DNA of 64,000 nt from Reinekea forsetii. GTDB taxonomy: Bacteria; Pseudomonadota; Gammaproteobacteria; Pseudomonadales; Natronospirillaceae. The notes beneath the pieces are model-generated. The model worked only from the letters and a program-made list of their open reading frames with translations, was not told the origin of the DNA and did not search any database. How positions within the stretch are numbered: position 1 is the stretch's first letter; each line of letters opens with the position of its first letter. Shown one piece after another: positions 16,507 through 25,883 of this stretch. Position numbers and translations under genes: made by a program. The stretch is taken from the NCBI RefSeq assembly GCF_018860385.1, contig NZ_JAHKPH010000008.1, positions 186,001 to 250,000 on the forward strand, written 5' to 3'.

Positions 16507-17751
16507 ATGAATAATCCCGGCAAAGTGTTAGGCATACGTGCGAACGCATCACAAATTATGCTGCAATTAGTGCAAATCTTTTTGGTTGGCTTAACCGTCG
16601 GTATGACGAGGGTTGTTGTGCCTGGCATGGCTGAATCGGATTTTGGTTTGGCTGCTAATTCGTTTGTATTACTGACTTCCTTCGTGGTGGTATTTGGGGT
16701 TATCAAAGCCTTAATGAATCTTATGGCCGGGGGATTAAGTGAGCGTTACGGTCGTAAAAAAGTGCTGGTAGCGGGTTGGCTGGTGGCATTGCCTATTCCG
16801 TTCATGTTGTATTGGGCGCCTTCATGGAACTGGGTGGTAGCGGCAACAATATTGTTGGGTTTAAACCAAGGGTTGGCTTGGTCTATGGCTCTTAACAGCA
16901 AGTTAGACTTAGCAAAAACCTCACAAAAAGGGCTGATTAACGGGCTGAATGAATTTGCAGGTTATGCTGCCGTGGGGCTAGCAGGCTTTATTACCGCGGT
17001 ATTGGTTGAACCGTTAGGCGCTCGCTTAGGATTGTTTGTTTTTAGTACCGTGGTTATTGGCTCAGGTTTGTTATTGGCATTGCTGACCGTTAAAGAAACA
17101 CGACCATGGGCAGAATTGCACGATAACGATGCCGCTCAGCCAGCGGAGCAAACCAAAAAGCTCACTTTTTTGCAGTTGTTCAAGTTCGCCAGTGTACAGC
17201 ATAGGCCGCTGATGGCGCTTAACCAAGCCGGGTTGGTAGAGAAGTTCATCGATGCGTTAATTTGGGTGTTTTTGCCAGTGTTTTTTGTGCAGCAGGGCCT
17301 TACCTTATTACAAGCGGGCGCAATTATTGCTATCTATGGGTTAACCTGGGGGTCGTTACAGTTAGTAACGGGACCATTATCCGATTACATCGGCCGTAAA
17401 GGGCTCATCTTTTGGGGCATGGTGATGAGTGGTGCCAGCGTATTGGCCATTCCACTAACAACATCGATTGGGCTATGGTCACTCGAATTGGCATTAGCTG
17501 GGGTGGGTATGGCCATGTTGTACCCAAACTTAGGAGCCGCCGTTGGCGATTTTTCACCCACTATTGCTCGGGCCAGTTTAGTGGGTATTTATCGGTTTTG
17601 GCGTGATTCGGGTTATGCCATAGGGGCGCTGGCAATGGGCTTGGTTGCGCAGTGGTCAAACAACATGGATGTACCGTTTTTGTTTGTTGGCGTTTCAATG
17701 CTCCTTTCAGCTGTTTGTCTGCATTTTTGGTTGCCGTCCACTAAAAAGTAG
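16507..17751 (+). CDS. MFS transporter
   Basis: A 414-residue major facilitator with about 12 membrane helices. The loop motif between helices 2 and 3 reads GGLSERYGRKKVLVAG and its repeat in the second half reads GPLSDYIGRKGLIFWG, both typical of MFS transporters. The substrate is not evident; the divergent ArsR-rhodanese gene suggests a sulfur compound or a thiol-reactive toxicant. The ATG at 16507 follows closely on the operator, so transcription probably starts inside or just after it. A terminator follows the gene. Confidence 0.85.
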   Translation: MNNPGKVLGIRANASQIMLQLVQIFLVGLTVGMTRVVVPGMAESDFGLAANSFVLLTSFVVVFGVIKALMNLMAGGLSERYGRKKVLVAGWLVALPIPFMLYWAPSWNWVVAATILLGLNQGLAWSMALNSKLDLAKTSQKGLINGLNEFAGYAAVGLAGFITAVLVEPLGARLGLFVFSTVVIGSGLLLALLTVKETRPWAELHDNDAAQPAEQTKKLTFLQLFKFASVQHRPLMALNQAGLVEKFIDALIWVFLPVFFVQQGLTLLQAGAIIAIYGLTWGSLQLVTGPLSDYIGRKGLIFWGMVMSGASVLAIPLTTSIGLWSLELALAGVGMAMLYPNLGAAVGDFSPTIARASLVGIYRFWRDSGYAIGALAMGLVAQWSNNMDVPFLFVGVSMLLSAVCLHFWLPSTKK

Positions 17752-17798
17752 TTGGAGTTGTCTGTTTAATAGTCAGCCTAAGCTTGAAGAGACTCTCT

Positions 17799-17826
17799 AA
17801 CCTATTCATTTTGCTAGGTTTTTTCC
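17799..17826 (+). terminator. Terminator after the MFS gene
   Basis: Stem AACCTA/TAGGTT with a 10-base loop, directly followed by TTTTCCC. The stem is short, so strength is uncertain. Confidence 0.6.
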
Positions 17827-18175
17827 CTTTATTACATCGTAAAAGTACAAAGCGCTTGCGAAAAACTGGCCAAGTGGGCAATGTATTCACAAATTGCATT
17901 GAAATTGTTTGCGCCAAACCAATGAGGCCTTAAAGTAATGGCTATTAAGACTTTGTTGTTAATCTGCGATTACAATAGTCAGTCGAATATTCAAACGCTG
18001 GTAGTTTTTACACATTTGTAAAAAAATCGAGACAGATCAAGTATTTGCTAATTAAAGGCTATATGTTTGATTAATCACAATAGTTCTTTTAACTTGGCGT
18101 TAAAATAAAAATAAATAGCACCTCCAATGCTGTTCATAATAATTATAAGTAATATTGTATTTAGGAGTTTTTACT
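17827..18175. other. Intergenic leader before the peptide-transporter operon
   Basis: About 350 AT-rich bases with no convincing gene. The promoter for the downstream operon should lie here, but no -35/-10 pair stands out. The only firm element is TTAGGAG at 18160-18166, the ribosome site for the TTG start at 18176. Confidence 0.5.
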
Positions 18176-19195
18176 TTGCGTTCATATTTTTTACGACGCT
18201 TGCTGCTTATCATCCCTACCTTTATCGGGGCGACCCTTATTGTTTTTTCGATGACACGTTTTGTTCCAGGTGGACCCGTGGAACGAATCATCATGGAAAG
18301 TTCAGCCATGGCAATGGATGGGGCGAGCGGTAATCGACAGTCAATGATGTTGTCTGAACGGCAAATCGAGAAATTAAAAGAGTTCTATGGACTCGATAAA
18401 CCCATCCCAGAAGCCTATGTCGACTGGATAGGCAACGTACTGACTGGCGAGCTGGGTAAATCTACCCGTTACTACATGCCTGTGTGGGATATGATAATCG
18501 AGCGTTTGCCTATAGCGCTGTATTTTGGCGTGCTGACATTTATTATCAGTACCGTGGTGTCTATCCCCTTAGGGGTTGCTAAAGCCCTAAAGCACGGTGG
18601 GCTCATGGATAACGTATCGTCGGGGCTTATATTCTTAGGCTTTGCGGTACCGGCTTATGTTGTGGGCGTGTTACTGCTCACTTGGTTTTCGTTTAGCTGG
18701 GAGCTTTTCCCAATGGGCGGCTTTGTACACGAAGACTTTGAAGACTTCTCTCGCGGCAAACAATTCTTAGATTTACTCTGGCACACCGCGTTACCGCTCA
18801 TTTGTTACCTTATCGCCGATTTTGCCGTGCTTACCGTCACCATGAAAAATAACTTAATGGAAAACCTCTCGGCCGATTATGTGCGTACCGCCGTAGCGAA
18901 AGGCATGCCGTTCAAGCAAGCGGTAAAAAACCACGCCTTCCGTAATAGCCTTATTCCTTTGGCTTCTCACTTTGGTAACTTTTTAACGGCCTTTTTAGGG
19001 GGCAGCTTCTTAATTGAAGTTATCTTTAATATTGATGGTATTGGCTTGTTAGGCTTTGAAGCGTTAGTAGAAAACGATTACCCCGTGGTTATGGGCTTAC
19101 TGGCTATCACGACAGGCTTATTTTTAGTGGGCAATATTTTATCCGATATTTTGGTGGCCTTGGTCGACCCTCGTGTTAAGTATGGAGCGAAGTAA
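18176..19195 (+). CDS. ABC peptide transporter permease, YejB/OppB type
   Basis: A 339-residue inner-membrane permease with about six helices. It has the N-terminal hallmark of the OppB/DppB/YejB family (RSYFLRRLLLIIPTFIGATL) and the permease EAA-like loop near the C-terminus (YVRTAVAKGMPFKQAVKNHA, then FRNSLIPLASHFG). The start is the TTG at 18176, with GGAG ten bases upstream; a TTG at 18155 would add seven residues. It overlaps the next permease gene by one base (TAATG). The family imports peptides; the Yej version in E. coli also carries microcin C. Confidence 0.87.
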   Translation: MRSYFLRRLLLIIPTFIGATLIVFSMTRFVPGGPVERIIMESSAMAMDGASGNRQSMMLSERQIEKLKEFYGLDKPIPEAYVDWIGNVLTGELGKSTRYYMPVWDMIIERLPIALYFGVLTFIISTVVSIPLGVAKALKHGGLMDNVSSGLIFLGFAVPAYVVGVLLLTWFSFSWELFPMGGFVHEDFEDFSRGKQFLDLLWHTALPLICYLIADFAVLTVTMKNNLMENLSADYVRTAVAKGMPFKQAVKNHAFRNSLIPLASHFGNFLTAFLGGSFLIEVIFNIDGIGLLGFEALVENDYPVVMGLLAITTGLFLVGNILSDILVALVDPRVKYGAK

Positions 19196-20283
19196 TGACA
19201 GAAGTAACAGCGCCACCGGTAGTAGAAAAAGAAAAACGTGAGTGGTTTAGCCCGCTGACGCGCAAAAAAATACACCGTTTTACGCAAATAAAACGTGGCT
19301 ATTATGCCTTTTGGGTGTTCATGCTTTTAATCGTGTTGTCGGCTGCAGCCGAACTGATCGTCAACAACAAGGCATTGATCGTAAAATATGAAGGCAGCTT
19401 GTATTTCCCCACCTATAGCGATGTTATTGGTGGCGATTTCTTCGGGCTCGATTACCCATATGAAACCAATTATCGTGAACTCAGCGAAAAATTCTCAAAC
19501 GATGGGTCTAACAATTGGGTGTTGTTACCGCTGGTGCCTTGGAATGCATTTGAGCAAGACTTTTTAGACGGTGAATACCCTCCATATGCGCCATCGGCCG
19601 AACGAAAGCATTATTTAGGCACCGATAGTATCGGACGAGACATTGTTGCGCGCTTAGTTTACGGTTTTCGAATCGCCATTATTTTTGCCATGTTCTCGTT
19701 ATTTATTTGCATGGGCATTGGTGTCTCTGTGGGTTGTGCCATGGGTTACTTTGGCCGTTGGATTGATCTAGTCGGGCAGCGTGTGATTGAAATTCTTTCC
19801 GTAGTGCCTTTTTTGTACGTCATTATGGTATTTGCTTCCATCGTAAAGCCAGGCTTATTTTGGTTAACGGTGGTTTACGTCATGTTTGGATGGATGGGCA
19901 TTACCTGGTATATGCGCTCGATGACATATAAAGAAAAGGCACGTGATTACGTAATGTCGGCTCGTGCCATTGGCGCTTCCCACGCTCGTATTATTTTTCA
20001 TCATATTTTGCCAAACACCATCGTAATGGTGATCACCATCGCACCCTTTTTTATGGTGGCAGGTATTTCCGTGCTCACAGCACTCGATTACTTAGGATTT
20101 GGCTTAAGACCGCCAACGCCGAGTATTGGTGAGCTGCTGCAGCAGGGTAAAGCAAATTTAGACAGCCCTTGGATTGTGTGGTCGGCTATTTTGTCGGTCT
20201 CTACAATTTTAGTGCTTATTCAGTTTATCGGTGAAGCCGTGCGTGAAGCGTTTGATCCTAAACGCTACACGCGGTATGAGTGA
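19195..20283 (+). CDS. ABC peptide transporter permease, YejE/OppC type
   Basis: A 362-residue permease, partner of the preceding gene product. The large extracytoplasmic segment at about 45-145 includes the YejE/OppC-typical HYLGTDSIGRDIVARLVYGF. The EAA-like loop reads YVMSARAIGASHARIIFHHI, LPNTIVMVITIAP. Its ATG overlaps the stop of the first permease. The binding-protein gene starts 70 bases downstream. Confidence 0.87.
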   Translation: MTEVTAPPVVEKEKREWFSPLTRKKIHRFTQIKRGYYAFWVFMLLIVLSAAAELIVNNKALIVKYEGSLYFPTYSDVIGGDFFGLDYPYETNYRELSEKFSNDGSNNWVLLPLVPWNAFEQDFLDGEYPPYAPSAERKHYLGTDSIGRDIVARLVYGFRIAIIFAMFSLFICMGIGVSVGCAMGYFGRWIDLVGQRVIEILSVVPFLYVIMVFASIVKPGLFWLTVVYVMFGWMGITWYMRSMTYKEKARDYVMSARAIGASHARIIFHHILPNTIVMVITIAPFFMVAGISVLTALDYLGFGLRPPTPSIGELLQQGKANLDSPWIVWSAILSVSTILVLIQFIGEAVREAFDPKRYTRYE

Positions 20284-20352
20284 GACCCACTTATGCCAAT
20301 GAAAAACGTTGTCAATAATGAACAACGAAACTATAACAAAGGAACGAAAACT

Positions 20353-22164
20353 ATGAGTCATCTAAGAAAGCCTGTTGTTGGCATTGTTGCCGCAGCGTCG
20401 CTGATGCTCTCGGCCCATGGCTGGAGCGAGTCGCTACCTGCAAACCTCACTTGGATTTCAAACATGGATCAACCTGTGTTTGCAAACCAAGAAGCACCGA
20501 AAGGCGGAACGGTAAACTACCGTATCAGCTCTTTCCCATTAACCTTACGTACTGAAGGCCCTGATTCAAACGGTGCTTTTGCCGCTTGGACGCGTGGTTT
20601 GTTTGGTTCTTTAATGGAACGTCACCCAAATACGCGTGAATTTATTCCTTATCTTGCAGAATCATGGGCATTTGCTGGCGATGACCGCACCATGTACTTT
20701 AAGCTTGATGAAGATGCGCGCTGGTCTGATGGTGAAAAAGTTACCGCAGACGATTTCGTGTTTACACGTGAATTCATGACTTCAGAAGATATTCAAGCGC
20801 CGTGGTATAACGATTACTACTCAAACGAAATTTCTGAAGTAACAAAAATTGATGAGTACACTTTAAAAGTTGTTTCTGGTCCGGCTAAGCCAGTCGATGA
20901 ACTTTATGAGCAGGTTAACCTTCGCCCATTGCCAGAGCATGCTATTCGTCCAGCACTTAATGAAGACTGGGTAGAAGAGCAAAACTGGACTATTTTCCCA
21001 ACAGTTGCTGCATATCAGATTGATGATGTAGACATGGGTAAATCTATTACCTTAAAACGCGTTAAAGATTGGTGGGCTGCTGACAAGAAATACATGGTCG
21101 GCCGTTACAACGTTGATAAGTTCCGTATCAAAGTAATACGCGATACAGACGTTACTTTGCAAGCTTTAAATAAAGGCGAGCTAGACGCGCACATGATGAT
21201 TTTCCCTGCGCAATGGCATTCGTTTAACGAAGATTTCTCAGCCTATGCGAAAGGCTATATTCAAAAAACTTGGGCGTTTAATGCAACACCACAGGGCTTA
21301 GCCGGTGTTTGGTTGAACAAGCAAGATCCTATGCTTTCTAACCATGATATTCGTTTAGGTATTGCTCATGCGATGAACGTACCTAAAATGCTAGAAGCCG
21401 CTTTGTATGGCGATTACCAGCATTTACAGAACCTAGGTTCTGGTTACGGTAAGTATGAAAACAAAGATGTTAAAGCTTTCCCATTTAACCCAGATAAAGC
21501 GCGTGAGTACTTTGCAAAAGCAGGCTACAGCAAAATGGGTCCTAATGGTTTCTTAGTTAACGATGCCGGTGAAGAACTTAAAGTAGAGCTACTTTACTTA
21601 AGCCCAGCACACACGCCGCGTACTTCTGTATTACAAGAAGAAGCGAAGAAAGCGGGTCTTAACTTAGAATTAAACCTATTAGCGGGTGCGCAAGGCTTTA
21701 AAGCTATGCTAGAGAAAAACCATAAAGCAGGTTTTGTAGGCATGGGTGCCGGCATGTTGCCAGCTTACTGGCAGTACTTCCACTCAGACAATGCTAAAGA
21801 GCAAACCAACAACTTCACAATGACTGCGGACCCTGAGCTAGATAAGTTGATCATGACTTATAAAGAAGAGTTCGATACAGACGTTCGAATTAAAGCCGCT
21901 CACGCAATCCAAGAATGGGTTATTGCTGATGCCGCTTATATTCCAACGTACTCAGTACCATTTACTCGTGCGGCGCACTGGAAGTGGTTGAAGGTTCCAG
22001 CTGAAGCTGCGGGTCTTGAAGATTCTCTATTCTGTTCAGGTGGTTTATCGGATTGTTATGGTCGCTTCTGGGTAGATGCAGAAGAGAAGAAAGCTGTTGA
22101 AGCAGCCATGAAGAGTGGAAAAACATTTGAGTCTGTGACTCGAATCGACACCACTTGGAAATAA
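20353..22164 (+). CDS. Periplasmic peptide-binding protein, YejA-like (SBP family 5)
   Basis: A 603-residue solute-binding protein with a signal peptide (MSHLRKPVVGIVAAASLMLS, cleavage expected near residue 28). The mature part carries the SBP-5 landmarks: APKGGTVNYR near the start, LAESWAFAGDDRTMYFKLDE, and WSDGEKVTADDFVFT. Overall it is closest in style to YejA, which binds peptides and peptide antibiotics. The ATG at 20353 is chosen over one at 20293 because AAAGGAA is ten bases upstream and the signal sequence begins there. A 24-base palindrome separates it from the two ATPase genes, which probably raises its level relative to them. Confidence 0.85.
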   Translation: MSHLRKPVVGIVAAASLMLSAHGWSESLPANLTWISNMDQPVFANQEAPKGGTVNYRISSFPLTLRTEGPDSNGAFAAWTRGLFGSLMERHPNTREFIPYLAESWAFAGDDRTMYFKLDEDARWSDGEKVTADDFVFTREFMTSEDIQAPWYNDYYSNEISEVTKIDEYTLKVVSGPAKPVDELYEQVNLRPLPEHAIRPALNEDWVEEQNWTIFPTVAAYQIDDVDMGKSITLKRVKDWWAADKKYMVGRYNVDKFRIKVIRDTDVTLQALNKGELDAHMMIFPAQWHSFNEDFSAYAKGYIQKTWAFNATPQGLAGVWLNKQDPMLSNHDIRLGIAHAMNVPKMLEAALYGDYQHLQNLGSGYGKYENKDVKAFPFNPDKAREYFAKAGYSKMGPNGFLVNDAGEELKVELLYLSPAHTPRTSVLQEEAKKAGLNLELNLLAGAQGFKAMLEKNHKAGFVGMGAGMLPAYWQYFHSDNAKEQTNNFTMTADPELDKLIMTYKEEFDTDVRIKAAHAIQEWVIADAAYIPTYSVPFTRAAHWKWLKVPAEAAGLEDSLFCSGGLSDCYGRFWVDAEEKKAVEAAMKSGKTFESVTRIDTTWK

Positions 22165-22188
22165 TAAAAACTAAAAAATGACTGTTCA

Positions 22189-22212
22189 AAGGCTGCGCAA
22201 TTGCGCAGCCTT
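22189..22212 (+). terminator. Intercistronic hairpin after the binding-protein gene
   Basis: A perfect 24-base palindrome, AAGGCTGCGCAA followed by its reverse complement, then only TTTT including the stem end. It lies inside the operon, so it is more likely a partial terminator or mRNA 3'-end stabiliser than a full stop. Confidence 0.7.
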
Positions 22213-22246
22213 TTCATAAGAAATCATAGAAATGTTGGAGTAAGGC

Positions 22247-23260
22247 ATGACAAGTGAACCGATCCTGTCCGTTCGAAACTTAAAAACTGAATTTGAAGTT
22301 GAAAGCGGAGTTGTTCAGGTGCTCGACGGTGTAAGCTTTGATGTTCCTAAAGGGAAAACATTGGGCATTGTGGGCGAATCGGGTTGTGGAAAAAGCGTCA
22401 CCGCTTCTTCCATTATGGGGCTGTTACCGCGCCCATATGGTCGTGTGAATGGCGGTGAAATTCTTTACGATGGGCAAGATTTAGCAAAAATCCCAAAGGA
22501 AGAGTTTTACAAAGTTCGCGGAAACCGCATTTCTATGATTTTTCAGGAGCCGATGACCGCACTGAACCCAGTGCAACCTGTCGGCAAACAAATTGCCGAA
22601 GTCTTCAAGCTGCATAAGCCAAACATTGCCAAAGAAGACTATCGAACGCTCAGCATTGAAATGTTGGCGAAGGTAGGTATTCCAGAACCAGAACGTCGCT
22701 ACGATGAGTTCCCTCATCAGCTGTCTGGTGGAATGCGTCAGCGTGTCATGATCGCCATTGCACTGGCGTGCGAACCCGATGTACTGATTGCCGATGAGCC
22801 GACGACCGCGCTAGATGTGACCATTCAAGCGCAAATTTTAGAGCTCATGCAAAAGCTACAAGATGAAAACGGCATGTCGATTATTTTTATTACACATGAT
22901 TTAGGTGTTGTTGCTGAAATGTGTGATGAAGTAGTGGTCATGTACGCCGGACGTGTTGCAGAGCAAGCCAGCGTGTTCGATATTTTTGAAAAATCTCAAC
23001 ACCCTTACACGCAAGGCTTACTGGCATCTATTCCTAGGTTAGACGGTACGCCTAAAACGGTTTTACCAACCATTGCGGGGCAGGTACCTAGTTTAATGGA
23101 TATGCCTCCTGGCTGCCGTTACGCAAGCCGATGCCCAAATGTTACCGAGCAATGCAAAGCAACCCCTGAATTACAGTTTTATGGAAAAGAACACCAAGTA
23201 GCCTGCTGGCTGGTGGAATCAAATCCCGTGCAAGTTGCAGCGGTAGGAGAAGCACAATGA
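22247..23260 (+). CDS. ABC peptide transporter ATP-binding protein, OppD/DppD type
   Basis: A 337-residue ATPase. Walker A is GESGCGKS near residue 43, the signature is [16 protein letters not shown] near 160, Walker B is [14 protein letters not shown], and the switch histidine is in [12 protein letters not shown]. The C-terminus has the oligopeptide-transporter extension with a cysteine cluster ([17 protein letters not shown]), which in relatives binds an iron-sulfur cluster. It overlaps the second ATPase gene by four bases (ATGA). In E. coli yejF the two ATPases are one fused protein; here they are separate. Confidence 0.9.
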   Translation: MTSEPILSVRNLKTEFEVESGVVQVLDGVSFDVPKGKTLGIVGESGCGKSVTASSIMGLLPRPYGRVNGGEILYDGQDLAKIPKEEFYKVRGNRISMIFQEPMTALNPVQPVGKQIAEVFKLHKPNIAKEDYRTLSIEMLAKVGIPEPERRYDEFPHQLSGGMRQRVMIAIALACEPDVLIADEPTTALDVTIQAQILELMQKLQDENGMSIIFITHDLGVVAEMCDEVVVMYAGRVAEQASVFDIFEKSQHPYTQGLLASIPRLDGTPKTVLPTIAGQVPSLMDMPPGCRYASRCPNVTEQCKATPELQFYGKEHQVACWLVESNPVQVAAVGEAQ

Positions 23261-24222
23261 GTGATGCAATTTTATCGGTAAACGAACTCACCCAGCATTT
23301 TAAATTGAAAAGCGGATTATTGTCGCCCGCGCATTTTGTACATGCCGTGGATGGCGTGAGTTTTAATTTGCAGCCTGGTGAAACCTTAGGGTTAGTCGGG
23401 GAGTCTGGCTGCGGTAAGAGTACGCTTGGCCGTACTTTGTTAAAGTTGTACGAACCGACTTCAGGTTCTATTTTTTATGACCAGCAAGACATTACCGATA
23501 CCAGTGGCAAAGAACTACGTAACCTGCGTAAAAGCATGCAAATGGTGTTTCAAGACCCAATGGAATCACTTAATGCCCGGCATACAGTGGGGGATATTAT
23601 TGCGGAGCCATTGTTGGTGCATAACGTCGGTAACCGTGCCAGCCGCTTAGCTAAAGTACATGAGTTACTCGAAAAAGTAGGTTTGCCAAAAGACGCGGCT
23701 AATCGATATCCGCATGAGTTTTCAGGTGGCCAACGTCAACGTATCGGTATTGCCCGCGCCATTGCTTTAGAGCCCAAGGTGCTGGTGTGTGATGAAGCGG
23801 TTTCGGCGTTAGACGTGTCTGTTCAATCGCAAATTTTAAATTTGTTAATGGACATTCAAAAGGAAATGAACCTAGCGCTCATATTTATTGCGCATGATTT
23901 ATCAGTAGTTAAACATATTTCAGATCGCATCGCGGTCATGTACCTCGGTCGTATTGTTGAGTTAGCCGATGCACAAACGCTTTATGAATCGCCCAAGCAT
24001 CCGTATACGCAATCGTTGATTGCGGCGATTCCTGTGCCCGACCCACGCAAACGCAAGAAGCGTGAAATATTACACGGTGATGTGCCTTCACCCATTAATC
24101 CGCCTTCTGGGTGTCATTTTCATACCCGTTGCCCAGTAGCTACTCAGCAATGCAAAGAAGTGGACCCAAAACTGAAAGACTTAACAGACTCGCACAAAGT
24201 GGCGTGTTTGTTAGTGGAATAA
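23257..24222 (+). CDS. ABC peptide transporter ATP-binding protein, OppF/DppF type
   Basis: A 321-residue ATPase forming the heterodimer with the preceding gene product. It shows GESGCGKST (Walker A), [18 protein letters not shown] (signature) and [16 protein letters not shown], in which Walker B ends Asp-Glu-Ala rather than Asp-Glu-Pro, as is common in OppF. The C-terminal extension again has cysteines ([18 protein letters not shown]). It is the last gene of the operon; a strong hairpin terminator follows. Confidence 0.9.
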   Translation: MSDAILSVNELTQHFKLKSGLLSPAHFVHAVDGVSFNLQPGETLGLVGESGCGKSTLGRTLLKLYEPTSGSIFYDQQDITDTSGKELRNLRKSMQMVFQDPMESLNARHTVGDIIAEPLLVHNVGNRASRLAKVHELLEKVGLPKDAANRYPHEFSGGQRQRIGIARAIALEPKVLVCDEAVSALDVSVQSQILNLLMDIQKEMNLALIFIAHDLSVVKHISDRIAVMYLGRIVELADAQTLYESPKHPYTQSLIAAIPVPDPRKRKKREILHGDVPSPINPPSGCHFHTRCPVATQQCKEVDPKLKDLTDSHKVACLLVE

Positions 24223-24240
24223 CGGTTTTATTATAGAGTG

Positions 24241-24279
24241 AGCTGTTGCACCACAACATCGTCGGTGCAACAGCTTTTA
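24241..24279 (+). terminator. Terminator of the peptide transporter operon
   Basis: A perfect 12-pair stem AGCTGTTGCACC/GGTGCAACAGCT with an 11-base loop, followed by TTTTAT. It also lies just downstream of the convergent alr gene and may serve both strands. Confidence 0.8.
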
Positions 24280-24290
24280 TGCTTAGCCGT

Positions 24291-25373
24291 TTACTCGTTT
24301 ATGTAACGCTTATGCACTCGACGAGTGACCCCTGTAAATAGGGTATAGGGAATAGTATCGCAATAGGTGGCTACTTCAGCCGCCGCCAAAGATTCGCCCC
24401 ACAATTCTACCTTTGAACCCACCTGAGCATCGGTTACCTGAGTTAAATCGACCGTCAGCATGTCCATAGACACTCGGCCAATTAAGGCTGTACGTTGACC
24501 ATTGACCATCACAGGTGTGCCATCTTTAGCATGGCGTGGGTAGCCATCGGCGTAACCCATGGCCACTGTGCCTACTAGGGTTGGTTGGTTACACACGTAA
24601 CGGTGACTGTAGCCGACACCTTCACCGGCGGGTACTTCTCGTATCGCAATAATTTCTGAAGTAAGCGACATCACGGGCTGTAATTGATCGGCTATTGGAT
24701 GCGGATTGCTAAAAGGTGTTGCGCCGTACAACATAATACCTGGGCGTTGAAACTGCCGGCGAGCGTTCTCGTAGCCTAAAGTGGCGGCACTGTTGGCGAT
24801 GCTGATGGGAGCATTAAGATCGTGCGTGACTTCATCAAAACATTGCATTTGTTGCGCGGTTATAGGGCAGCCAATATTGTCGGCGTTGGCAAAGTGGGTC
24901 ATGAGTACCACTTCAGCCACTTGCTCTAATTGGTTTAATCTAGCAAAGGCCGAACGGTATTCTTTAGGCATAACGCCTAACCTGTGCATGCCGCTGTCCA
25001 TTTTTAACCAAACATGAATGGGGTTTATTAATTTAGTGTTGGCAAGGGCATCTATCTGTTCAAGGCTGTGTACGGCGCACCATAAATTTAATTCGCTGAT
25101 GGTTTGAAGTTCATCGGCACTGAAAAAACCTTCGAGTAATAAAATAGGTTTTTGTATTCCGGCTTCTCGTAGTTCAACGGCTTCTTCTATACAAGCCACA
25201 CCGAACGCATCGGCTTCATTTTCTAATGTGTACGCCATTTTAATTGCCCCATGACCGTAGGCATCCGCTTTAATGATGGCAACCGCTTTGGCAGAACGAG
25301 CCAGAGATTTGGCTAGGCGGTAATTGTGGCGAAATGCCTCTATATTTATGGTGGCAGTGGCGGCTCTGGCCAT
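24291..25373 (-). CDS. alr: Alanine racemase (DadX/Alr)
   Basis: A 360-residue PLP enzyme that interconverts L- and D-alanine. The PLP lysine is Lys35 in AIIKADAYGHGA. The second-subunit catalytic tyrosine lies in EGVGYSHRY near residue 255, and the C-terminal beta-domain has GRVSMDMLTVDL. Length and motifs are complete. It is the last gene of a dadA-ridA-alr operon, so the catabolic DadX role (feeding D-alanine to DadA) is likely. It could also provide D-alanine for the cell wall if no second racemase exists elsewhere. Confidence 0.93.
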   Translation of the reverse strand: MARAATATINIEAFRHNYRLAKSLARSAKAVAIIKADAYGHGAIKMAYTLENEADAFGVACIEEAVELREAGIQKPILLLEGFFSADELQTISELNLWCAVHSLEQIDALANTKLINPIHVWLKMDSGMHRLGVMPKEYRSAFARLNQLEQVAEVVLMTHFANADNIGCPITAQQMQCFDEVTHDLNAPISIANSAATLGYENARRQFQRPGIMLYGATPFSNPHPIADQLQPVMSLTSEIIAIREVPAGEGVGYSHRYVCNQPTLVGTVAMGYADGYPRHAKDGTPVMVNGQRTALIGRVSMDMLTVDLTQVTDAQVGSKVELWGESLAAAEVATYCDTIPYTLFTGVTRRVHKRYINE

Positions 25374-25413
25374 GAAGTTACTCTCGTTTTTGTTGTGTTA
25401 ATTTTGAAGTTGT

Positions 25414-25445
25414 AACAACGGCAACGGCTCACGTTGCCATTGTTA
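25414..25445 (-). other. Intercistronic hairpin between ridA and alr
   Basis: GGCAACG/CGTTGCC with a 5-base loop, extended by near-complementary AACAAC and ATTGTT. It has no clear T run on the minus strand and may tune mRNA stability between the two genes. Confidence 0.4.
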
Positions 25446-25455
25446 AATGACGTTG

Positions 25456-25839
25456 TTAAAGCGCCATGATGGCTTCAATTTCAATGTCGGCATCTTTTGG
25501 CAGTGCTTTTACAGCATAAGCGGCACGCGCGGGGTAAGGCTCTGAAAAGTACTGGCTCATTAACTCATTTACCTGGTTAAAGTATTTCAAATCGGATAAT
25601 AAAATGGTCATTTTCACAAAATTTGAAAGATCACCGCCGGCCGCCTCTGCAACGGCTTTGAGGTTCTCAAACACTTGAACGGCTTGCGCTTCAAAAGAGT
25701 CAGTCACCATTTCCATGGTTTCAGGGTTTAATGGAATTTGGCCTGATAAATATACCGTATCACCCACTTTTACCGCTTGTGAATAAGGACCAATGGCAGC
25801 AGGAGCCTTATTTGTACTGATGATCGTTTTGTTCGACAT
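25456..25839 (-). CDS. ridA: RidA family reactive intermediate deaminase
   Basis: A 127-residue Rid protein that hydrolyses enamine/imine intermediates released by PLP and flavin amino-acid enzymes. It shows the family pattern: [20 protein letters not shown] at the start, [14 protein letters not shown], and the conserved arginine in [12 protein letters not shown] followed by EIEAIMAL at the end. It lies between the D-amino-acid dehydrogenase and the racemase, both producers of 2-aminoacrylate-like or imino acid species, so its job fits the operon. Confidence 0.92.
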   Translation of the reverse strand: MSNKTIISTNKAPAAIGPYSQAVKVGDTVYLSGQIPLNPETMEMVTDSFEAQAVQVFENLKAVAEAAGGDLSNFVKMTILLSDLKYFNQVNELMSQYFSEPYPARAAYAVKALPKDADIEIEAIMAL

Positions 25840-25883
25840 TTTATTTCCTTAATAAGTTTGTGAATTGAGAGTCGAGGCGTTAA

